Shown here: positions 9,799-16,941 of the stretch, piece by piece
Position numbering within the stretch: the first letter of the stretch is position 1
Layout: each line of letters begins with the position of its first letter
Source of the DNA: an uncultured Alistipes sp.
GTDB lineage: Bacteria; Bacteroidota; Bacteroidia; Bacteroidales; Rikenellaceae
Direction: 5' to 3'
NCBI GenBank assembly: GCA_900545315.1
Contig: UQYM01000026.1
Coordinates: 1-37,977, forward strand
Length of the DNA stretch: 37,977 bases
The notes under the pieces: generated by a model
What the model was told of the DNA's origin: nothing
Seen by the model: only the letters and a program-made list of their open reading frames with translations
The model's database searches: none
Made by a program: the position numbers and the translations under genes

Positions 9799-10035
9799 TT
9801 ACAAGATAGTCATCATAATTTTCTGATTGTCTGTAGGGACAAGTAGCTCACGAATATCAACCTCAAGTATCTTTGCAATTTCTACTAAAGTTTCAAGAGT
9901 GGACTGTGTTGTATTAGTACACCATTTGCTTACTGTAGCCTGATCTTTACCAATTTGGTCTGCAAGCCACTTATTCGTTTTCTTCTTTTCTACGAGAACT
10001 ACTTTGATACGATTAATATTTTTATTTGTTGCCAT
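9799..10035 (-). CDS. XRE-family helix-turn-helix transcriptional regulator
   Basis: This is a 78-aa protein starting MATNKNINRI. An in-frame ATG further upstream (10068) is possible, but a good promoter -7 box overlaps it (10066-10073), so ATG 10035 is preferred. The HTH_3 fold is clear: NKWLADQIGKDQATVSKWC forms the second and third helices, followed by STLETLVEIAKILEVDIREL, typical of the Cro/C1 family. Close relatives in Bacteroidota commonly sit in front of restriction-modification or other defence genes as small controllers. Here it is the first gene of an operon with the giant ATPase (18-base gap) and the helicase-PIN protein. An inverted repeat overlaps its own promoter, so autoregulation is likely. 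An antitoxin role is less likely but not excluded. Confidence 0.88.
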   Translation of the reverse strand: MATNKNINRIKVVLVEKKKTNKWLADQIGKDQATVSKWCTNTTQSTLETLVEIAKILEVDIRELLVPTDNQKIMMTIL

Positions 10036-10065
10036 ATAATTACATTCTATTGTCTTATACATAAC

Positions 10066-10097
10066 CAAAGATGCAAAATTATTTCGAAAAACAACAA
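10066..10097 (-). promoter_or_regulatory. Promoter of the XRE-ATPase-helicase operon
   Basis: On the minus strand, a -33 element TTGTTG (10092-10097) and a -7 element CATCTTTG (10066-10073, one mismatch to TAnnTTTG) are separated by 18 bases. Transcription would start about 25 bases before ATG 10035. Confidence 0.55.
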
Positions 10098-10110
10098 TAT
10101 ATTTTATTGT
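10094..10110. promoter_or_regulatory. Inverted repeat, likely operator for the XRE regulator
   Basis: ACAATA and TATTGT are perfect 6-base arms separated by 5 bases. The left arm overlaps the -33 element of the operon promoter, so a bound dimer would block RNA polymerase. That the XRE protein binds here is inferred from position. Confidence 0.4.
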
Positions 10111-10167
10111 AACATAAAACTATTTACGTATTTACCTAATAATTTGATTTAGAATATAAAATTATAG

Positions 10168-11421
10168 TCAACAATACGGTAAATCAAGCTTAATCGTCTT
10201 GGTAGCCTCTTCTTTTTTCGCATCAACCACCTTTGCATACACCTGCGTAGTTCGGACATTTGTATGGCCAAGCATTTTGCTGACCGTGTAAATGTCTGTT
10301 CCTCCGGCGAGTTGCAGGGTTGCATACGAGTGCCTAAAACAATGGTAGGTGATGTGCTTCGTTATTCCAGCTTCTGCAACCCATTTCTTTATCGGACGGT
10401 TAATCCATGACGGGTCGGGCAGTCCGGCAAAAACTAATTGTTCACCGTCTTTCCTTTCACCACACAATTGAAATGCCTGTTCGGATATGGGCATATATTC
10501 AACGCCTTTGGTCTTTTGCTGAGTAAAGTTCAAGCGGTAACCACCATTGAATACCTCTATCTCTGACCACTTCAACTTTTGGATGTCACAATGGCGAAGC
10601 CCGGTCAGTGCGGAAAAGAGGGCGGCACGCTTCAACAATGGGTCGCATGGAGTTTGAGCCAAGCGGTTCAGTTCGTCAATAGTCAAGTATTCCCTACGGC
10701 TTTCTTGACCTTGAATGCCTTTGACCTTTGCCCCAATATCAACCGTCAGATAGCCGTCAATAAAAGCCTGCTTCAATGCGGCCTTGAATATGGAGAAATA
10801 GGTGGATGCTGTATTTTGCGAGATGACACCTTTCTTGCCACCTCCTTGTGGGGCGTTCAACAGGAACATACGGAATGATTCTATCAGCTTCAAATCAATC
10901 TGTGAAAAAAGGATGGTATCGCCTTTCGCAAAGATTTTCAACAGTTCATGCACACGCTTCCAGTTGATGATAATGGAATCGGAACTATGGGCGTGACGCA
11001 ACCGCTGCACGTGGTCGAAGTATTCTATGAAGTTGCAACGTGAACGCTCCAGCTGCTCTGCCTGTTCCGCATCGGTTTCTGAATAAAGCGAGGCATTATC
11101 GTATTCCTTTTGGCGCAGGCTTCTCACCTTGTCGGCATAGATACACGATTCTTGGTCTAACTGTGATTTGCATTGGATAATGCCGTTCAAATCACGCTTA
11201 GGCTTATAAGTGGTCTTGCCGTCCTTGTCTGTTCGAGCGTTCCGTGACTTATCCCAAATGGGAGTGGTGATGGTACGGTTCAGATATTCACGCACCCTTT
11301 GGGGAGTGGATTTGTCTGTTGGGAAAACCGGATAGGCTTCCACATACAGATACCATTCCTCGCGGTATTCCGACTTGCGGAGTTTTACCGAAACTCGTGT
11401 ATTGGCCAACGCTTTCTTCAT
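10168..11421 (-). CDS. Tyrosine recombinase / site-specific integrase
   Basis: This 417-aa protein has the full phage-integrase architecture of Bacteroidales elements. It has an N-terminal arm-binding region (about 1-110), a SAM-like core-binding domain (about 130-225) and a catalytic domain (about 243-410). The active-site residues are all present: R276 (TGLRHCDI), K303 (QQKTKG), H360 and R363 (HCFRHSYAT), H386 (LGHTN) and the nucleophile Y395 (TQVYAKV). It should cut and rejoin DNA at the att sites of the element. Its start overlaps the stop of the upstream zinc-finger/HTH gene by ATGA, so the two are cotranslated. Its stop lies about 70 bases before the promoter of the defence operon. The protein appears intact and potentially active. 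Confidence 0.95.
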   Translation of the reverse strand: MKKALANTRVSVKLRKSEYREEWYLYVEAYPVFPTDKSTPQRVREYLNRTITTPIWDKSRNARTDKDGKTTYKPKRDLNGIIQCKSQLDQESCIYADKVRSLRQKEYDNASLYSETDAEQAEQLERSRCNFIEYFDHVQRLRHAHSSDSIIINWKRVHELLKIFAKGDTILFSQIDLKLIESFRMFLLNAPQGGGKKGVISQNTASTYFSIFKAALKQAFIDGYLTVDIGAKVKGIQGQESRREYLTIDELNRLAQTPCDPLLKRAALFSALTGLRHCDIQKLKWSEIEVFNGGYRLNFTQQKTKGVEYMPISEQAFQLCGERKDGEQLVFAGLPDPSWINRPIKKWVAEAGITKHITYHCFRHSYATLQLAGGTDIYTVSKMLGHTNVRTTQVYAKVVDAKKEEATKTIKLDLPYC

Positions 11422-11978
11422 TGCTTCGCTCCTTTATATAGGTTATCAATTTCTTTCTTGGGGACATAAACAAAATTCCCTATCTGTCGAGTGGGGATAG
11501 AGTATTTACGGATATGGAGATACACCGTGCTGTCGTCCAAATGATATTTCTTAGCTATTTCACCGATGGTGTAACAGTCCTTTGGCTCCAGACTGTAAAG
11601 TTTGGCAACAGGCTTTGATTTAGTCAGTGCTTTCTTGCGCAACGGGTAAAGTTTCAACAATTCTTCTTTACTCACTCGGATTTGGTTAGTTCCAAGATTT
11701 ATGTGCGAGATAGTACCTTTATGTATCAGACGATACAACGTATCTTTGCTTATGCCAAACAGGGCATAGGCTTCTGACACCTTGATGTAATCTTGGTGCT
11801 TTGGGATGTTTTTCACGATTTCATCCAATCGTTGGTTCCGCTTCTCCTCATCTTTCCTGCGCTTATAGGCAATGTTGGAACAGCGTTTGGAACAATACCA
11901 CGATTCTATGGTCTTGGCGATGAACTCTTGACCACACACTTGGCATTTCCGCTTTATTTCAAACTTTGCTGCTGGCAT
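11418..11978 (-). CDS. Zinc-finger and double helix-turn-helix protein, recombinase partner
   Basis: This 186-aa protein begins with a C4 zinc-finger-like motif (C12, C15, C29, C33). Two MerR/excisionase-type winged HTH segments follow. The first is about 65-111 (IKVSEAYALFGISKDTLYRL, then a wing with IRVSKEELLKLY). The second is about 135-181 (CYTIGEIAKKYHLDDSTVYL, then a wing ending YVPKKEIDNLY). Proteins of this layout are commonly found immediately upstream of tyrosine recombinases in Bacteroidota elements, and this one shares an ATGA overlap with the integrase. A role as directionality factor or att-site binding protein is likely but inferred. The duplicated HTH suggests binding to paired sites. 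Confidence 0.85.
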   Translation of the reverse strand: MPAAKFEIKRKCQVCGQEFIAKTIESWYCSKRCSNIAYKRRKDEEKRNQRLDEIVKNIPKHQDYIKVSEAYALFGISKDTLYRLIHKGTISHINLGTNQIRVSKEELLKLYPLRKKALTKSKPVAKLYSLEPKDCYTIGEIAKKYHLDDSTVYLHIRKYSIPTRQIGNFVYVPKKEIDNLYKGAKQ

Positions 11979-12052
11979 AATGCTGATTTTTACCTGTTTG
12001 TAATCTATCCATTCATATTTTGTCGCAGATTTCCTACTTTTTTATCGCGGCA

Positions 12053-12092
12053 CAAATATAGTACAAATATACAATAAAAATCCGAGAAACAA
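12053..12092 (-). promoter_or_regulatory. Promoter region of the HTH-integrase pair
   Basis: Two perfect -7 elements TATATTTG occur on the minus strand at 12053-12060 and 12064-12071. The second has a TTG (12090-12092) at an 18-base spacing, matching the Bacteroidota sigma factor pattern. The leader to ATG 11978 would be roughly 75 to 80 bases. Confidence 0.5.
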
Positions 12093-12119
12093 GCAAATCC
12101 ATCAGAAAGTGTTAAAAAC

Positions 12120-12156
12120 AAAATAGGGCGTAACCCATTGAGCTACACCCTATTTT
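12120..12156 (-). terminator. dnaK terminator
   Basis: A 13-pair stem (AAAATAGGGTGTA with TACGCCCTATTTT on the minus strand, one mismatch or wobble) with an 11-base loop lies 31 bases past the dnaK stop. It is followed by GTTTTTAAC. It also separates dnaK from the integrative element. Confidence 0.8.
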
Positions 12157-12187
12157 TCTATCGTTGGTTATCGTTGCTTACCGATAC

Positions 12188-14107
12188 TTATTTCACCTCT
12201 TCGAAGTCTACATCGGTGACGTTACCGTTGTTGCCGTTACCACTGTTGTTTGCAGAAGCGCTACCGGCATTTGCATTGGCTTGTGCCTGCTGTGCACCTG
12301 CTGCATTCTGTGCATTGTACAGATCCTGCGATGCAGCCTGCCATGCATTGTTCAACTCAGTGGTGTACTTGTCAATGTCGGCAATGTTCTGAGCTTTGTG
12401 AGCATCTTTCAACTTGCCAAGTGCGCTTTCAATAGCTGCCTTCTTGTCAGAAGAGAGCTTGTCACCGTACTCTTTGAGCTGTTTCTCGGTCGAGAAGATC
12501 ATGCTGTCTGCAGCGTTGACCTTGTCGATACGCTCACGTTCCTCTTTATCCTTTGCCTCGTTGGCTTTGGCCTCGTCACGCATACGCTGAATCTCCTGCT
12601 CGGTCAATCCCGAAGATGCCTCGATACGGATCTTCTGCTCTTTGCCAGTGCCTTTATCCTTAGCCGATACGTTCAAAATACCGTTGGCATCGATATCGAA
12701 CGTTACCTCGATCTGAGGCACTCCTCTCGGAGCTGATGGAATGCCGTCCAAGTGGAAACGACCGATCGTCTTGTTGTCGCGGGCCATCGGACGCTCACCC
12801 TGCAGAACGTGGATCTCAACTGAAGGCTGGTTATCGGCAGCCGTCGAGAAGACCTCACTCTTGCGGGTCGGGATCGTGGTGTTGGCGTCGATCAAACGAG
12901 TGAAGACACCACCCAAAGTCTCGATACCCAGTGACAGCGGGGTAACATCCAACAGCAACACATCTTTAACCTCACCGGTCAAGACACCACCCTGGATGGC
13001 TGCACCGACTGCTACGACCTCATCCGGGTTGACACCTTTCGAAGGAGTCTTGCCGAAGAAGTCTTCAACAACCTTCTGGATGGCCGGGATACGGGTCGAA
13101 CCACCGACGAGGATCACCTCATCAATATCTTTGGTCGTCAAGTTGGCGTCAGCAAGCGCTTTCTTGCAAGGCTCGATCGTCGCACGGATCAGTTTATCAG
13201 CCAACTGCTCGAATTTCGAACGGGTCAGCGTCATAACCAAGTGCTGTGGCACACCATCCACCGGCATGATGTACGGCAGGTTGATCTCGGTAGAGGTTGA
13301 ACTTGAAAGTTCGATCTTTGCCTTCTCGGCAGCCTCTTTCAAACGCTGCATGGCCATCGGGTCTTTCCGCAGATCAACATTGTGCTGTTTCATGAACTCG
13401 TCAGCCATCCAGTCGATGATAACGTGGTCGAAATCATCACCTCCCAGGTGAGTATCACCGTTGGTAGATTTTACTTCGAAGACACCGTCACCCAACTCCA
13501 GGATAGAGATATCGAAGGTACCACCACCCAAGTCATATACGGCGATCTTCATATCCTTGTTGGCTTTGTCCAAACCGTAAGCCAGTGCAGCGGCGGTCGG
13601 CTCGTTGATAATACGACGAACTTTCAAACCTGCAATTTCACCGGCCTCTTTGGTAGCCTGACGCTGCGAATCTGAGAAGTAGGCCGGAACAGTGATGACC
13701 GCTTCGGTTACTTCGGTGCCCAGATAATCTTCGGCAGTCTTTTTCATCTTCTGCAGAATGATTGCTGAAATCTCCTGCGGAGTGTACAGACGACCGTCGA
13801 TATCGACACGCGGCGTGTTGTTTTCACCTCTTACAACGGGATAAGTTACACGACTGATCTCGTTCTGAACCTGATCGTAAGTCTCACCCATGAAACGTTT
13901 GATCGAGGTGATGGTCCGTTTCGGGTTGGTGATGGCCTGACGTTTTGCAGGGTCACCTACTTTACGTTCGTTGTTCTCAACGAAGGCTACGATAGACGGA
14001 GTGGTCCGGTGTCCTTCGCTGTTAGGAATCACAACCGGTTCGTTGCCTTCCATGACGGCAACGCAGGAGTTCGTGGTTCCAAGGTCAATTCCGATAATCT
14101 TTTCCAT
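12188..14107 (-). CDS. dnaK: Chaperone protein DnaK (Hsp70)
   Basis: This 639-aa protein has the normal DnaK length. DnaK is the ATP-dependent cytoplasmic Hsp70 that works with DnaJ and GrpE in folding and stress protection. The nucleotide-binding domain starts with GIDLGTTNSCVAVMEG and contains AVYDLGGGTFDISILELG and the VGGSTRIP signature. The substrate-binding domain starts about residue 385 (LLLDVTPLSLGIETLGG). The helical lid ends in a Gly/Asn-rich tail and the EEVK-type terminus (DVDFEEVK). The gene is transcribed alone towards the integrative element and ends at a strong hairpin. Neither a CIRCE element nor a clear housekeeping promoter was found upstream. An imperfect 21-base tandem repeat at 14267-14307 may be regulatory. 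Confidence 0.98.
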   Translation of the reverse strand: MEKIIGIDLGTTNSCVAVMEGNEPVVIPNSEGHRTTPSIVAFVENNERKVGDPAKRQAITNPKRTITSIKRFMGETYDQVQNEISRVTYPVVRGENNTPRVDIDGRLYTPQEISAIILQKMKKTAEDYLGTEVTEAVITVPAYFSDSQRQATKEAGEIAGLKVRRIINEPTAAALAYGLDKANKDMKIAVYDLGGGTFDISILELGDGVFEVKSTNGDTHLGGDDFDHVIIDWMADEFMKQHNVDLRKDPMAMQRLKEAAEKAKIELSSSTSTEINLPYIMPVDGVPQHLVMTLTRSKFEQLADKLIRATIEPCKKALADANLTTKDIDEVILVGGSTRIPAIQKVVEDFFGKTPSKGVNPDEVVAVGAAIQGGVLTGEVKDVLLLDVTPLSLGIETLGGVFTRLIDANTTIPTRKSEVFSTAADNQPSVEIHVLQGERPMARDNKTIGRFHLDGIPSAPRGVPQIEVTFDIDANGILNVSAKDKGTGKEQKIRIEASSGLTEQEIQRMRDEAKANEAKDKEERERIDKVNAADSMIFSTEKQLKEYGDKLSSDKKAAIESALGKLKDAHKAQNIADIDKYTTELNNAWQAASQDLYNAQNAAGAQQAQANANAGSASANNSGNGNNGNVTDVDFEEVK

Positions 14108-14419
14108 AGTATGTCAATTTTATTTAGTTATTATTTCGTGTTTGGTTCTGTATCGTCAACCGATACGCCCTTACCTCAATCAAGGTTTGTGCCAAGAGAT
14201 AAAAGTTGCCCAAATAGCTCGCATATCTGCCAGGAAGGCTGCCTTTGGCAGGGAGTTTGACACCTTCGACTGACAAATCGTCCGACCCGACTGAGATTTT
14301 GTCCGAGCAGGTCATTTTTGTGACGAAATATTTTGATTTAACGTTTATTTCATGTATTTTTAAGACAGATCAAAAAATACCGCGAGACGGTTAAAATATA
14401 AACTTAAATTTCACGAATC
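14108..14419. other. Divergent intergenic region between dnaK and the small HTH gene
   Basis: No gene is supported. The region must hold the dnaK promoter and probably the promoter of the plus-strand HTH gene. No convincing TTG/TAnnTTTG pair could be placed for either. It contains the tandem repeat listed next. Confidence 0.5.
14267..14307. repeat. Imperfect tandem repeat upstream of dnaK
   Basis: Two 20-base copies with a 21-base period both begin CGACTGA and end GTCCGA followed by C or G. The middles differ (CAAATC against GATTTT). The repeat lies 160-200 bases before the dnaK start, roughly two helical turns per period, as expected for paired sites of a regulator. Confidence 0.5.
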
Positions 14420-14689
14420 ATGGTAATTACATTCAACGAGCTGCGTCGGATCAAAGACAAATTGCCCAGTGGCAGTTCGCAGCGCATTGCAGACGAAGTG
14501 GGAGTGAGCGTTGACGAGGTACGGAACTATTTCGGCGGTAGACATTTCGACGGTGAAGGCGGTGCTCCGGTGGGCATTCATATTGAAAAAGGACCTGACG
14601 GTGGTGTTGTGACTCTCGATGATTCAGCTATTCTCGATTGTGCATTGCGGATTATTGCCGAAACAGAGGCTGCCAAGCAGAGCGTCTGA
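14420..14689 (+). CDS. Small Bacteroidales HTH DNA-binding protein
   Basis: This is an 89-aa protein starting MVITFNELRRIKDKLP. The segment SSQRIADEVGVSVDEVRNYFG (about residues 20-40) is a helix-turn-helix. A Gly-rich stretch follows, then GIHIEKGPDGGVVTLDDSAILD (about 53-74). I recognise this as a conserved, functionally uncharacterised DNA-binding protein of Bacteroidales. It is a single-gene unit closed by a strong terminator. Its divergent placement from dnaK suggests shared regulation, but nothing in the sequence proves it. Confidence 0.85.
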   Translation: MVITFNELRRIKDKLPSGSSQRIADEVGVSVDEVRNYFGGRHFDGEGGAPVGIHIEKGPDGGVVTLDDSAILDCALRIIAETEAAKQSV

Positions 14690-14710
14690 TCCGAGTCGCT
14701 TGCAAAAAAT

Positions 14711-14747
14711 AAAAGCAGTATGGTATCCAAAACCATACTGCTTTTTT
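14711..14747 (+). terminator. Rho-independent terminator
   Basis: A perfect 14-pair stem (AAAAGCAGTATGGT with ACCATACTGCTTTT) with a 7-base loop is followed by a T-run. It lies about 20 bases past the HTH gene stop. Confidence 0.9.
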
Positions 14748-14900
14748 ATTGATAAGTACTGTTGCAGGACTTCTGGGCAAAGCGGAAAAGTGGAAGGAAA
14801 CAGGAAGATTGATCCTGATTTGTCCTTCTTGCTGACTTAAAATATACCGTTGTGAGTCTCCTGGAGATTGTCGTTTGCTGAAATGCAACCATTTTGACCC

Positions 14901-15149
14901 TTACATGGAACTTATAGTGAGCAAAGTGTAAACAGCCCCAGACAATCCGATGACTAAGAAAATAGCGGAGTATATTCTAACGACTCTGTCCTTGTATTTG
15001 ATACCGTAAACTAAGCCTGTTAACGAGCATAGGGTCAAACCGATGGGGATGGCAAAGCTTCCCAATGCCATTATGCATATTAGCATTATGGCACAGATTA
15101 GGCTTAAAACTTTTGTCCGTTTAGTTGCAGAAATCGTACACTTTGCCAC
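14901..15149 (-). CDS. Small membrane protein, hypothetical
   Basis: This is an 82-aa frame with a basic N-terminus (MAKCTISATKRTK). Two to three hydrophobic segments follow: about residues 14-33 (VLSLICAIMLICIMALGSFA), about 36-49, and about 59-78 (IYSAIFLVIGLSGAVYTLLT). A basic loop, KYKDRVVR, lies between them. This alternation of hydrophobic and positively charged stretches looks like a real small inner-membrane protein rather than a chance frame. I do not recognise the family. It lies downstream of the MscS-like gene on the same strand, with a 139-base gap containing a 21-base tandem repeat. Confidence 0.6.
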   Translation of the reverse strand: MAKCTISATKRTKVLSLICAIMLICIMALGSFAIPIGLTLCSLTGLVYGIKYKDRVVRIYSAIFLVIGLSGAVYTLLTISSM

Positions 15150-15197
15150 TTGAAGAAGTAGGTGAAATTTTAGTAAACGTTTGATTTATATGTCCCT

Positions 15198-15239
15198 GTT
15201 CGCACGGGCTAAGATGCAGTTCGCATGGGCTAAGATGCA
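15198..15239. repeat. Tandem 21-base duplication
   Basis: Two adjacent 21-base copies begin GTTCGCA and end GGGCTAAGATGCA; they differ at a single base (C or T after GTTCGCA). The repeat lies between the MscS-like gene and the small membrane protein gene. It could be a recent slippage duplication or a paired binding site. Confidence 0.7.
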
Positions 15240-15288
15240 ACAACACAATTAGCGGATGAATCATCAGCGAGTTGGCAGCAATCTATTA

Positions 15289-16596
15289 TTAGTCTTTCGC
15301 TGGGGCCGTAGGGTCGGAATGGCTCGAAACAATTGGGGCGGGATTGCTGTTGCTGTCAGAGATGTCTCGCAAGACTGATGCAGAGGGCCGTTGGTAGAGC
15401 TGTAATCCAAAAATCGGAACCACCGAAAGCAGATGGTTCAGCATGTCGGCAACCACCCGCTCGAAAAATGCAAATCGTTTTTCGGTGGTGCTGCCGTACA
15501 ACTCTAAACGAATCCCGTTTTCATCGATTGGAAGGTAGCGGACAACCAAGGTCTGGTCGGCAGCCAGCAGCGGATGCTGACTCAAATAGGCCTCCGCATA
15601 ACAGCGGAACAGTGCGATATTGAGCGTTACGTCATTCGTATTGGTCTGTTGGTAGAGCTCTTTCATCTTCGCGGCGGCCGGCGCAATGCGCGGATGGGTG
15701 GCAATGGCCTCTACCTGTGCGGGGGTGAGTTCAGCCAACGAGGTGGCGTCGATATAGATGGGACGCTTGAACTGTCTGCCCGTACTCTCGACCATGCCCC
15801 GCCAGTTGGTAAAGGCCTCCGAAACCAGTGAGTAGATCGGAATCATGGTCATGGTGTTGTTCCAGTTGCGCACCTTGACATAGGTGACGTTAATGTCTGT
15901 CACAATACCGTCAGCCCCCTTGGACGGCATTTCGATCCAGTCGCCCGGACGGATCGTATCTTGTGCCGAGATCTGGATCGAGGCGATAAATCCCAAGATG
16001 GTATCTTTGAACACCAGCGACAAAATGGCAGCTGACGCACCCAGTCCGACCAGCAGTTGGGTGGGGTCTTTGTGGATCAGAATCGCGATCACCACGATGC
16101 TCATGACAAAGTATATGGCGATTTTGGCCGCTTGGATAAGGCCCTTGATCGATTTGCGGCGGGCGATCGGTTTGGATTCGTAGATGTCATTGAGTGCGTT
16201 GAGGAAGGCTCCGCAGGTCAGTGCCCCCATGACCGTGATGAAAATGCGGGAGACCATCTCGACGCCGGCAATAATCGACGGATGATACCCGGCGAAAATG
16301 AGCCGTGCAGTGATCAACAGTAAAACGCCGGTCAGACATTTGATGATGCGGGTAAAAAAGTGGCGGTGCAGCAAAAAATCGTCCCATTGGGTCTTGCTGA
16401 GCCGAACCGCACGGGTCACCACGTGGGTGAGCACCCAGGAGCCGACAAAATTCAGCACCCACAGCAATAAGAGAATCAGCCCGCATGCGATTAGAAACGT
16501 AATCACGTTGGCCGTGGAGTCGGAAAGTCCCCACAGTGTGAGGTATTTTTCAATCCAGCGCAGTACAAAAAAGGTTGGTTGGTAGATGGGTTCCAT
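15289..16596 (-). CDS. MscS-family mechanosensitive channel (YbdG-like)
   Basis: This 435-aa protein has a length and layout closest to the YbdG branch of MscS channels, which open under membrane tension to release solutes during osmotic downshock. There are about five N-terminal membrane segments (about 31-56, 88-103, 113-135, 155-174, 180-208). The last is the Gly/Ala-rich pore helix, LLVGLGASAAILSLVFKDTI (181-200). The conserved beta domain follows, with DTIRPGDWIEMP (213-224) and VRNWNNTMTMIPI (242-254). The C-terminal domain (about 275-400) would face the cytoplasm. The start is ATG 16596, and a long intergenic region lies between it and the divergent secDF. Confidence 0.92.
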   Translation of the reverse strand: MEPIYQPTFFVLRWIEKYLTLWGLSDSTANVITFLIACGLILLLLWVLNFVGSWVLTHVVTRAVRLSKTQWDDFLLHRHFFTRIIKCLTGVLLLITARLIFAGYHPSIIAGVEMVSRIFITVMGALTCGAFLNALNDIYESKPIARRKSIKGLIQAAKIAIYFVMSIVVIAILIHKDPTQLLVGLGASAAILSLVFKDTILGFIASIQISAQDTIRPGDWIEMPSKGADGIVTDINVTYVKVRNWNNTMTMIPIYSLVSEAFTNWRGMVESTGRQFKRPIYIDATSLAELTPAQVEAIATHPRIAPAAAKMKELYQQTNTNDVTLNIALFRCYAEAYLSQHPLLAADQTLVVRYLPIDENGIRLELYGSTTEKRFAFFERVVADMLNHLLSVVPIFGLQLYQRPSASVLRDISDSNSNPAPIVSSHSDPTAPAKD

Positions 16597-16941
16597 GGCT
16601 CAGGTCGAATGGAGTATTAAGATCAAACGGTGAATAGGGCGGGGAGTGTTCCCTCGGGTGTTACACCCGTCTAACAGGTCTGCCTCCCGGATGCAGCGAC
16701 ATCGTTCACATCCATTTTGGCGGATGGTGTTTGTCGGGCTGCATGCTTTTACGGACAAATATACAGATTTTTTGTGGTGGTCCGAGTCTCCTTTTCGGCG
16801 GGTTGTACCGAAGGGGAAAAATCCCACAAGGAAAAGCCGTTAAAGGGTTGCAATTGAGGAAAAATTTCGTAGATTTGCACTCCAAATGCCGTTTGTATAT
16901 AGAACGAATAAACATTTTAAAGTCAATAAATCCAAACAAAC
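16597..16941. other. Divergent intergenic region between the MscS-like gene and secDF
   Basis: No gene is supported in these 345 bases. The right part holds the secDF promoter at 16848-16877. I could not place a promoter for the minus-strand channel gene. Confidence 0.5.
16848..16877 (+). promoter_or_regulatory. secDF promoter
   Basis: TTG (16848-16850), 19 bases, then TAGATTTG (16870-16877) is a near-ideal Bacteroidota promoter. The predicted transcript begins about 16884, leaving a leader of nearly 60 bases before ATG 16942. Confidence 0.75.

Larger units (their letters stand above)
1..12100. mobile_element. Integrative element (one end), carrying a candidate defence operon
   Basis: All genes from the left edge to just short of dnaK are on the minus strand, are visibly more AT-rich than the genes to the right, and include a tyrosine recombinase, a zinc-finger/HTH partner and an excisionase-like HTH gene. 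The recombinase pair sits next to the dnaK 3' end, the usual place for an integrase beside its attachment site. The right boundary should fall between the zinc-finger/HTH gene (11978) and the dnaK stop (12188). The dnaK terminator is intact, so insertion did not damage the gene. The left boundary is outside the window and no direct repeat can be checked, so the exact limits are inferred. No conjugation or mobilisation genes are visible here. Confidence 0.65.

Noticed and set aside
9799..10068. Toxin-antitoxin reading of the XRE gene
   Set aside because: No small toxin gene is adjacent; the neighbours are the 2302-aa ATPase and the integrase, so a regulator of the operon is a simpler explanation.
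12120..12156. tRNA gene suggested by a D-arm-like sequence
   Set aside because: No acceptor stem, anticodon arm or T-arm can be built around it; the sequence is fully explained as a terminator hairpin.
12164..12736. Plus-strand cysteine-rich frame opposite the dnaK 3' end
   Set aside because: It is the complement of the Ala/Asn/Gly-rich DnaK tail; such repeats give artificial Cys/Leu-rich frames.
14108..14419. CIRCE heat-shock operator upstream of dnaK
   Set aside because: No TTAGCACTC-N9-GAGTGCTAA or near match was found.
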